A DNA stretch of 11,116 nt from the NCBI GenBank assembly GCA_964409165.1, contig CAYPCH010000123.1, positions 1 to 11,116 on the forward strand. Direction: 5' to 3'. The stretch comes from CAYPCH01 sp964409165 (lineage in GTDB: Bacteria > Bacillota > Clostridia > Acetivibrionales > Acetivibrionaceae). The notes below the pieces were generated by a model, which was not told where the DNA came from, made no database searches, and saw only the letters and a list, made by a program, of their open reading frames with translations. This document shows, in pieces, positions 1-6,123 of this stretch. The translations under genes were made by a program, and so were the position numbers. Numbering within the stretch: position 1 is the stretch's first letter; every line of letters starts with the position of its first letter.

Positions 1-135
1 GCGGTATATCTCTGTTGCACTTTCCTTGAAGTCACCTTCACCGGGAGTTACCCGGCACCCTGCCCTATGGAGCCCGGACTTTCCTCATGTACGACCTTTC
101 AGCACTGTACATGCGACTATCTGGCTTACTCATAA
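1..135 (-). ncRNA. rnpB: RNase P RNA, class A, 5' part (cut by window edge)
   Basis: This is the catalytic RNA of ribonuclease P, which removes 5' leaders from pre-tRNAs. Read on the minus strand it carries the conserved GAGGAAAGTCC core at 86-76, then GGGCTCCATAGGGCAGGGTGCC, and the second universal core AGTGCAACAGAGA at 21-9. A 7-bp helix (86-92 with 107-113, CATGTAC/GTACATG) fits P3. The order and wording closely match the E. coli type A RNA and not the Bacillus type B form. About 135 bases are present; the 3' two thirds of the molecule lie beyond base 1. The exact mature 5' end is uncertain by several bases because the partner strand of P1 is outside the window. Confidence 0.95.
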
Positions 136-153
136 AATTTTTTCAGTAAATAA

Positions 154-182
154 ATTATAAAGCCTCGCTTGCATTCTGTCAA
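154..182 (-). promoter_or_regulatory. Consensus sigma-A promoter of rnpB
   Basis: On the minus strand TTGACA (182-177) and TATAAT (159-154) are separated by exactly 17 bases, a perfect match to the housekeeping consensus. The expected transcription start is near 147, about a dozen bases ahead of the recognisable RNase P RNA. Such strength fits an abundant stable RNA. Confidence 0.9.
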
Positions 183-244
183 CTAGGTTTAATCGGATTA
201 TATTCCATATAGTTGTAATTTGCTTGTTTACGAAAATCAAATTC

Positions 245-2380
245 TTAATCAATATCTGACAACTCTATATTTAATTTGTCACAATAATATTTTTCACTCC
301 CGTAATCGACATCATTTTCAGCATCATCAGGTAAAATAGTGGCAGGAAGTTCAACGATAAATGTAGTGCCTTCACCTTCCCGACCCTCAACGGAAATCTT
401 TCCGCCATGCATTTCAACAAGAGCTTTAACAAGATATAAGCCTATCCCTGTACCTTCTCTATCATTAGCAGTAGAATTTTCTACCTGCTTAAATCTTTCG
501 AAAATCATATCTAAACTATCGCAAGGTATTCCTATGCCGGTATCTTTTACAGTTATCAGTATACTATCATCTTTATCATATATATTAACTTCTATCATAC
601 CACCTTCTTTGTTAAACTTAATTGCATTTGAAAGAAGGTTCAGCATAATCCTTTCGATCTTGTCAATATCAAAGGCAATTACTTTTTTATCTATATTCGA
701 ATCAAACATAAGACCTACTCTTCTTTTTCTGGTGTATTCCCAAACAAGCATGGTAACCTTCTCAATAACCCCTACGATGTCATAATTCTTAAGCTTTAAG
801 CCGTTGTACCCTGATTCTATTTTTGAAATATCCATAATATTGTTTATTCTTCTTAATAGCCTGTAGGAATTATGCTTCATTGAAGAAATATATTTGGTCA
901 TCTTCTCCCTGTTATTTAAAATCTCTGCTTCTCCTTCAAGACCTTTTTCAATAGTCTGAATAGTACAAATAATAAGGTTTAAGGGTGTTCTGAATTCATG
1001 GGATACATCTGTAAAAAAGTCGGTTTTTATCCTATCAAGTCTGGTCGCTTGTTCAAGAAGTTTAGAATTTTCATCAACACTTTTTTTAAGCTCTTCTATC
1101 TGCCTTCTCTGCGTTATATCTCTGATAACACTTAAATACGCTCTTGTGTCATCATAATTGTATCGTCTTGTAATAATTTCAACATCTATAAAAGTACCAT
1201 CTGCAGATTTAATGCTGTCTAAGGAATATGAAGGGCTTGTCCCGTTTTTTTTCAATTCTTCAAGCCTATTTATTAATTCCTTTTTATTTTCTCGGAATAG
1301 ATAATTAAACGGTAATGATTCATACATCCAATCCAAAGAGTCTATACCTAAGAATTTAAGACCTGCCTGATTTGAAAAAATTACTTTTTCATCATCGTGT
1401 ACAAATATAGCTTCTGGAACAGACTCAATCAATAATCTGTAGCGTTCTTCACTTTTCCTTAAAAGGTCTTCAATTCTGACACTCTGCTCTATCTCATACT
1501 TCAACTTCTCATTATAAAACTTTAAATCATTTGAAGTTTTTAATAGCTTATTTTTCTTTTGCTCAAGCTCATAAAAAAGAATATTTAAAGGCTTTATAAA
1601 ACTCGCTTCAACGATAAATCCATATACAACCAGATATGAAATTGATCGTATTATATGTGCAATTATGCTTTGAATATCATATACTTCGTCATATAATGCA
1701 AATATAACTTGAGATATAATTTTTAAACCTACAAAAAGAAAAAGAAACGAACGCACATTCGGTGTCATCTTTGATTTTGATTTAATTATAATAATGAAAA
1801 CAATTACAAATAACCCAGTGATAATGTACTCACTATAGGTCTTAAAAACAGTCGGATTAGCTTTTCCTGAGATACAATCGGGAAACACCGTCCAGTAATT
1901 TATACTCATAAGTAATAGCAACGAAACTAAAGTAAATACGTAAAAAGTTGTTTTCAAGAACCTTTTTTCTTTTAAAAGGTTTAATGGTATAATAAGCATA
2001 GCCAATAAAGAAAAGCTTTCCAGATATTTCTCGGCAACTGATATTTGCACAGATGTATTTAAGTCATTCCACGGAAAAATCGAAACACCTTCGAAAGTCA
2101 GTACATGCAACAGATGAAATACACTAATAAAAAAGCATGAAATGCCAAAATAGGCAAACCAAGTCTGTTTTGACAGATTGAAACTGTTGTATGCTACAAT
2201 TACAACACCGAACCCAACAAAGACGCAAATTAATTCAATCAATGTGTGAAAAAGTAAAAAATTATGAATTCCATTATATACTGCAACAGCAGAAAAAATT
2301 AATAACAAAAAGATATACTTGGTCTTAAAAATACCGTACTTCAATAGTGATATTTCATCCTTTTGCCTTGCAACCTTCAT
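245..2380 (-). CDS. MASE3-PAS sensor histidine kinase (orphan)
   Basis: Membrane sensor kinase of 711 residues. The N-terminal part (about 20-265) holds several hydrophobic helices of the MASE3 sensor type, including the characteristic FHLLHVLTFEG stretch. A short coiled linker follows, then a PAS domain (about 310-425). The HisKA domain has the H-box DVSHEFRTPL (phospho-acceptor His about 461). The HATPase domain shows an N-box (LLSNAIKFN), G1 (DTGIGIP), F-box (FERFKQ) and G2 (GTGIGLYLVK). All catalytic motifs look intact, so it should autophosphorylate and pass phosphate to an unseen response regulator. No regulator gene is adjacent. The ATG at 2380 was chosen because AGGAGG lies 6 bases upstream; a longer in-frame TTG at 2419 lacks such a site. 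Its signal is unknown. A role in sporulation phosphorelay is conceivable for clostridial orphan kinases, but the sequence does not show it. Confidence 0.93.
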   Translation of the reverse strand: MKVARQKDEISLLKYGIFKTKYIFLLLIFSAVAVYNGIHNFLLFHTLIELICVFVGFGVVIVAYNSFNLSKQTWFAYFGISCFFISVFHLLHVLTFEGVSIFPWNDLNTSVQISVAEKYLESFSLLAMLIIPLNLLKEKRFLKTTFYVFTLVSLLLLMSINYWTVFPDCISGKANPTVFKTYSEYIITGLFVIVFIIIIKSKSKMTPNVRSFLFLFVGLKIISQVIFALYDEVYDIQSIIAHIIRSISYLVVYGFIVEASFIKPLNILFYELEQKKNKLLKTSNDLKFYNEKLKYEIEQSVRIEDLLRKSEERYRLLIESVPEAIFVHDDEKVIFSNQAGLKFLGIDSLDWMYESLPFNYLFRENKKELINRLEELKKNGTSPSYSLDSIKSADGTFIDVEIITRRYNYDDTRAYLSVIRDITQRRQIEELKKSVDENSKLLEQATRLDRIKTDFFTDVSHEFRTPLNLIICTIQTIEKGLEGEAEILNNREKMTKYISSMKHNSYRLLRRINNIMDISKIESGYNGLKLKNYDIVGVIEKVTMLVWEYTRKRRVGLMFDSNIDKKVIAFDIDKIERIMLNLLSNAIKFNKEGGMIEVNIYDKDDSILITVKDTGIGIPCDSLDMIFERFKQVENSTANDREGTGIGLYLVKALVEMHGGKISVEGREGEGTTFIVELPATILPDDAENDVDYGSEKYYCDKLNIELSDID

Positions 2381-2386
2381 TAAATG

Positions 2387-2392
2387 CCTCCT
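2387..2392 (-). promoter_or_regulatory. Ribosome binding site deciding the kinase start
   Basis: AGGAGG on the minus strand, six bases before the ATG at 2380. It supports a 711-residue protein and not the TTG-initiated 724-residue extension. Confidence 0.85.
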
Positions 2393-2422
2393 CTTCTGAA
2401 CCAAGTTGTTGCCTTTCAATTA

Positions 2423-2452
2423 ATTATACTATATAAAGCATTACTTTAACAA
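2423..2452 (-). promoter_or_regulatory. Sigma-A-like promoter of the histidine kinase
   Basis: On the minus strand TTGTTA (2452-2447) is followed after 18 bases by a perfect TATAAT (2428-2423). It sits between the ger operon hairpin and the kinase start, giving a leader of roughly 35 bases and suggesting the kinase is transcribed separately from the ger genes. Confidence 0.6.
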
Positions 2453-2483
2453 CGAAGAGGTTTATATAGTTACAAAAGCAAAC

Positions 2484-2508
2484 TTCCCCATCCTCTGAAG
2501 AAGGGGAA
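2484..2508 (-). terminator. Probable terminator of the ger operon
   Basis: TTCCCC and GGGGAA arms enclose a 13-base centre that can pair further (TCT/GGA, one G-U pair) around a 5-base loop. On the minus strand it is followed by a T-rich but interrupted tract (GTTTGCTTTTG). It lies about 55 bases after the last ger stop codon and before the kinase promoter. The broken T-run makes it a moderate rather than ideal intrinsic terminator. Confidence 0.5.
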
Positions 2509-2561
2509 ATAATAAGGGGGAAATTTTTTTGGGTTTAACCAACATTATATTATTTTATTGT

Positions 2562-3419
2562 TTAATTTTTTTTTACCCGTTTCTTCTTGCAAACAAATCT
2601 TGCTGCAATAAGAAGAATAATTGTTAATCCAAAAGTTGTAATGGAAGCCCAATAATTAAAATATTTGGTTTCAAGCTCTATTGTTCTTGTAAGGCTTTCG
2701 GGCAAAAGGCTCAAACTGAATATAAGTATTATAAAAGGCATAATAAGGGGTCTCTGGTATTCAATATCGAAAGTTTTTCTGAAATCGTCCGATGTTTTTA
2801 TGAATGGTGCCAAAAGGAATAAAAATATAATCTCCGCATAAGATGATATCCTAAAAGCTGATTTGATAAAAATGTCGTAAGCTCCTGTACCTAACACCGG
2901 AAAAATATTGCTGATTTCCATACTTGGTATAAGTGCAATTATGAAAATTACATAGCCTATGAGTGATATTGGAAGTATTATTGCCTGAAATCTTACTAAA
3001 GGTTCTATGCCAAAATAAGTAGCCACTATTGCTCCTAGTGCAAAAAACAGCATAACAAAGCTTATAGGAGTATTTATTAGTCCCATAGTTTTCATTTCCT
3101 CGCTGAAGATTCTTATAACAAGCAAAATTAGTATTATAAGAAATATTAAAATCACTATGCCTGCTATTATTTTTACAGGTCTACCACCTACAATTTCACC
3201 AATATCCAGAAGATCTTTTCCTCCAAATTTATTATAAAGCTTTGAAATTACATAGAACCCGATAAATGCCAGCAGTGAAGTATATATGGCCAAAATCCAA
3301 GCTGCTGTGCCCACACTTTCGACCATTACACGCGGAGCGTTCAATGCTGCCTTTGTTGATATCATTACAATAACGAGGCACGTTGCCTCCCAACTTCCGA
3401 AAGTAATTTTACTATGCAT
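2562..3419 (-). CDS. Second GerAB-type germination permease, internally shortened
   Basis: Spore germination protein of the GerAB family (APC/LeuT-like fold), the subunit class thought to bind the germinant in the inner spore membrane. It is 285 residues against about 370 for the full-length copy in the same operon. The two align without gaps from the N-terminus through LLAPFIKTSDDF (residue 213), and again from RKTF (residue 214) to the end, with shared landmarks NAPR, ESVGTA, GKDLLDIGE, PISFV, NIFPVLGTGAYDIF, RPLIMP and TTFG. Exactly 81 residues of the other copy are absent at this point, predicted to be membrane helices 7 and 8 with the loop between them. The reading frame is intact and the remaining helices look well kept. 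It starts at ATG 3419 after an AAGGGTGG-like site, 13 bases beyond the small ORF's stop. It may be non-functional as a ligand binder or may act as a modifying subunit. Confidence 0.9.
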   Translation of the reverse strand: MHSKITFGSWEATCLVIVMISTKAALNAPRVMVESVGTAAWILAIYTSLLAFIGFYVISKLYNKFGGKDLLDIGEIVGGRPVKIIAGIVILIFLIILILLVIRIFSEEMKTMGLINTPISFVMLFFALGAIVATYFGIEPLVRFQAIILPISLIGYVIFIIALIPSMEISNIFPVLGTGAYDIFIKSAFRISSYAEIIFLFLLAPFIKTSDDFRKTFDIEYQRPLIMPFIILIFSLSLLPESLTRTIELETKYFNYWASITTFGLTIILLIAARFVCKKKRVKKN

Positions 3420-3432
3420 TTAAAAACCACCC

Positions 3433-3603
3433 TTAACTTCTAAAATACAATGAATATACAGGCAGAACAAGAGCTACCAGCGCTATAAAGAATATCATAA
3501 CAGCTCCCAGCCTGTTTTTTTTGTCCCACGTCCATTTGCCGTAGCTTAGAGTCCTTAAAAATATCCATAATAGAAATACCGTTATCAAAATTCTTACAAT
3601 CAT
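3433..3603 (-). CDS. Small two-helix membrane protein, candidate germinant-receptor D-subunit
   Basis: This 56-residue protein begins MIVRILITVFLLW and ends LVLPVYSLYFRS. It has two strongly hydrophobic segments (about 3-18 and 33-53) separated by a short charged loop, SYGKWTWDKKNR, so it should be a membrane hairpin. Its ATG follows the gerAC stop by two bases (TAAGCATG), and its ribosome site GGAGGTG lies inside the last codons of gerAC, so it is probably translationally coupled. Small two-helix D-subunit genes accompany several Bacillus ger operons and modulate germination. Size, topology and position fit that class, but I recognise no diagnostic motif, so the assignment rests on context. 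Reality of the gene is supported by the tight packing between two ger genes with no other use for the space. Confidence 0.75.
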   Translation of the reverse strand: MIVRILITVFLLWIFLRTLSYGKWTWDKKNRLGAVMIFFIALVALVLPVYSLYFRS

Positions 3604-3605
3604 GC

Positions 3606-4937
3606 TTATTCAGCCACCTCCTCTTCTTCTACAACATCCTCAACAGTCCTTATTATAAGACCCGGTCTTCTTATCTTGAGATCCACTTCAACATTGAAAG
3701 TTGAATTTTCATACTTCTTTTCCCAACCGAAATCTTCCCAATCTCTCCATGTAAGAAATTTCCTTTTCATTACCATACCAAAACCGCATGTGTCTGCATT
3801 ATTCTCCTCTGCTGTCTTTTTAAGAAATCTTTCAATTGCACTTTTCAAAAATTCTTCGGTAAATTTCTCAAGAATACGTACATGTTTCATGTCTTCATAG
3901 TTTATACCGCTTTGTATTGAAAGAATATCAGCTTCTAAAATGATCTTAATAGAAATTTTAGGCTCATCTCCTTCCATCATAACACTTTTTTTTGGACTTC
4001 TGCTCTGTTTTACATTAAGTAATACAAATTTTCCTTCTGACTTAGGGTCAGGTATACTCATATAAGAATGTCCAAATTCTCCTCTTCCCATCAGATTGTA
4101 TGTCGTTTCCTGCCCATCAAGCTCACCTACCAATTTTGAGTTGTTAAAAACTGCAAGTCCCATAACTTCTGACTTTACGCTTCCTACCTTTGGCATGTCG
4201 CCCGCCATGAAATCTCCTTCAAGGGGATACTGCCCTCCTTGGTATTCCGGCGATCTGTTCTTTTCCATGTAGGTAGAATTGACAATATCAATATCTTCTG
4301 TTTCAGAGAATTTACTCACTCCTGCCAAAACAGCCACAGGCTGTATTGCTTTGCTTCCCATTTTATGATAAAAGCTTATAAGCGTTGTATCTGCTGTAAA
4401 TCCAGTGTATTTATACGCACTTAAAACCATTTCGTAATATTTGGCTGGGTTGGTTTCAAATTCAGGTTTTACAGACCTAAGGTATTTTTCTGCTGCATTT
4501 CCCTGTCCTCTTGCAACCATAACATATGCATTCGGTCTAAATTCCCTTCCTCGCATAAATGCATAGATATATTTTTCAATTCCTTCTTGGGCAAGTTCCT
4601 GTGAAAAAACAATAGCCTTGACATGGGACATGTTTATCTGCTTGCTGACATAGGTGTTTATCATATTAAGTCCGGAATATATTGACGGAGTCTCTACAGT
4701 TGTAATACCGACTGATTTTCCGACTTCTCCGCTGCCTACCTCACCTCCGCTGCCTATAGAAGTAGGAACTGCAAGCTGTAGGGTCATCCTCAGATAATTG
4801 GTCTTTCCCTTATCCAATCCAATTGCTACTGGATAAACCAGGTCATCAACTTCTCTCCGGTCATAACATCCTGTCATGCTTATGAATGAAAGACAGAGCA
4901 AAATTATTAATATCACTGCTTTTTTATTATTTTTCAT
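3606..4937 (-). CDS. gerAC: Spore germination lipoprotein, Ger(x)C family
   Basis: C-subunit of a germinant receptor, anchored by lipid on the outer face of the inner spore membrane. The 443-residue protein has a lipoprotein signal: charged KNNKK, a hydrophobic core, then SMTGC with the lipidated Cys at 24. After it comes the family hallmark DRREVDDLVYPVAIGLDKG. The middle holds MSHVKAIVFSQELAQEGI and REFRPNAYVMVARG, and the C-terminal domain ends with TWRDWEDFGW and VDLKIRRPG, all typical of Ger(x)C. Length is only slightly above usual because of a short acidic tail. The ATG overlaps the end of gerAB by 11 bases, and AAGGAAAGG precedes it by about 10. It is followed within two bases by the small membrane ORF. 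Confidence 0.95.
   Translation of the reverse strand: MKNNKKAVILIILLCLSFISMTGCYDRREVDDLVYPVAIGLDKGKTNYLRMTLQLAVPTSIGSGGEVGSGEVGKSVGITTVETPSIYSGLNMINTYVSKQINMSHVKAIVFSQELAQEGIEKYIYAFMRGREFRPNAYVMVARGQGNAAEKYLRSVKPEFETNPAKYYEMVLSAYKYTGFTADTTLISFYHKMGSKAIQPVAVLAGVSKFSETEDIDIVNSTYMEKNRSPEYQGGQYPLEGDFMAGDMPKVGSVKSEVMGLAVFNNSKLVGELDGQETTYNLMGRGEFGHSYMSIPDPKSEGKFVLLNVKQSRSPKKSVMMEGDEPKISIKIILEADILSIQSGINYEDMKHVRILEKFTEEFLKSAIERFLKKTAEENNADTCGFGMVMKRKFLTWRDWEDFGWEKKYENSTFNVEVDLKIRRPGLIIRTVEDVVEEEEVAE
3615..3621 (-). promoter_or_regulatory. Ribosome binding site inside the end of gerAC
   Basis: GGAGGTG on the minus strand, 11 bases before the ATG of the small ORF. The same bases encode part of the acidic EEEVAE tail of GerAC. 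The spacing is longer than ideal, which fits re-initiation by ribosomes finishing gerAC. Confidence 0.65.
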
Positions 4938-6039
4938 TTTTCACAGAACCTTTCCTTATTCTTTTCTTGACAATATTTGCTACTACCAGAAGTATCAGTG
5001 TCATACCAAAGGTTGTCGTCCAGCCGAAGTTTCTGAAAATAATTGTTTCAAGATTTACCGTACTCATAAGGCTTTGTGGAAGAATGCTTAATGTGGATGT
5101 TATTACAGCCACAGGTAATATGAGTGGCTTATGGTATTCCAGCTTAAAAGTTTTTTTTAATATATATACAATAAAAAACAATCCTATACTAAGATAAATA
5201 AGAGCTGTTGATGTCCATATAATAACAAACATTGACTCGATCCTTTGAAAAAACCTACCATAATCAATAATCCTTGAGAGCTCGTAGATGGGAAGAAAGC
5301 TTTCTAGTGATTTAGGGTATGGAAACACCAATAAATAAGCAAGTATACCAATTATAAGAAATACCGACGAAATCAGTATTCCCTTAAAGCCTACACTCAT
5401 AAAGTTTTTATGACTTTTTATAAAAGGAGGTAATAAAAATAACAAACTTAAACCTGAAAATATTGAAATTTTCGAAACTCCTCCTACAAATATATTATAT
5501 GCACCTGTACCCAGTATAGGAAACAGGTTTGAAAAATTAAAGAATCGAAATGAACCTGCTGCAATAATTATGAAACCTATTGCAATTATTGGTATAATTA
5601 TAGCTCCTAACCTTCCTACTGCTTCTAATCCTAAGAATGCGCCGATTACCATACCAACTATGAAAAAAGCGAGCACAAAACTTATAGGTGACCCTGTAAG
5701 AGCTATTATCTTCAGGTCTTCTCCAAATTCCCTCAATACAATTGCATTGGCAAAGATATAGTATATAAAAAGCATTAGTCCGACTACTATCCTTACTATG
5801 TGACCTCCTGTCATTTCTCCTATGTCAATCAGATCCTTCCCCTCAAATCCTTTATACAGCTTGGATATCACAAATAATAGCGCCAATGAAACAAGCGTTA
5901 CATATATTGTCACAATCCACCCTGCTGTTCCGGCACTTTCAGCCATAATCCGGGGAAAGTTCAAGAAAAGCTGTGTGGAAATTCCTATAATTAAAATAGA
6001 TAATCCTTCTTTATTTCCAATTGCAATCTCTTCTTTCAC
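4927..6039 (-). CDS. gerAB: Spore germination permease, full-length GerAB type
   Basis: B-subunit of the germinant receptor, an integral membrane protein of the APC/LeuT-like superfamily that is the likely germinant-binding component. The 370-residue protein has about ten hydrophobic segments. Family landmarks are NFPRIMAESAGTAGW near the first helix, GKDLIDIGE, SNLFPILGTGAYNIF and LLPPFIK. The predicted helix 7 - outer loop (VFPYPKSLESFLPIYELSRII) - helix 8 block is present here but missing from the second copy. GTG at 6039 is preferred because AAGGAGG is 6 bases upstream; the TTG one codon earlier would have only 3. The gene is 84 bases after gerAA and overlaps gerAC, so the three genes form one transcription unit. 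The ligand cannot be read from the sequence. Confidence 0.95.
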   Translation of the reverse strand: MKEEIAIGNKEGLSILIIGISTQLFLNFPRIMAESAGTAGWIVTIYVTLVSLALLFVISKLYKGFEGKDLIDIGEMTGGHIVRIVVGLMLFIYYIFANAIVLREFGEDLKIIALTGSPISFVLAFFIVGMVIGAFLGLEAVGRLGAIIIPIIAIGFIIIAAGSFRFFNFSNLFPILGTGAYNIFVGGVSKISIFSGLSLLFLLPPFIKSHKNFMSVGFKGILISSVFLIIGILAYLLVFPYPKSLESFLPIYELSRIIDYGRFFQRIESMFVIIWTSTALIYLSIGLFFIVYILKKTFKLEYHKPLILPVAVITSTLSILPQSLMSTVNLETIIFRNFGWTTTFGMTLILLVVANIVKKRIRKGSVKNEK

Positions 6040-6045
6040 CAAAAT

Positions 6046-6052
6046 CCTCCTT
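6046..6052 (-). promoter_or_regulatory. Ribosome binding site of gerAB, deciding GTG start
   Basis: AAGGAGG on the minus strand. Spacing is 6 bases to the GTG at 6039 and 3 bases to the TTG at 6042, favouring GTG. Confidence 0.75.
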
Positions 6053-6094
6053 ATGCTACAGACTTTAAAGCTGTTAAGACTTTAATAAGTACCT

Positions 6095-6108
6095 TGTTAC
6101 TTGTAACA
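6095..6108 (-). repeat. Short dyad in the gerAA-gerAB gap
   Basis: TGTTAC and GTAACA are perfect inverted arms around two bases. As RNA this could fold as a 5-bp stem with a 4-base loop just after the gerAA stop. No T-run follows, so it is not a terminator. It could be a weak mRNA-stability or binding element, or chance. Confidence 0.3.
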
Positions 6109-6123
6109 CAATCCACTATGTCC

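Noticed and set aside
183..244. Terminator between the kinase stop and the rnpB promoter
   Set aside because: No hairpin with a T-run could be found in these 62 bases; the kinase transcript may read into rnpB.
5147..5409. Nine-base direct repeat AAAGTTTTT (5147-5155 and 5401-5409) near the ends of the block missing from the short GerAB, as a deletion mechanism
   Set aside because: The copies are 254 bases apart, not 243, so recombination between them would shift the frame. They are also in the intact copy and are low-complexity.
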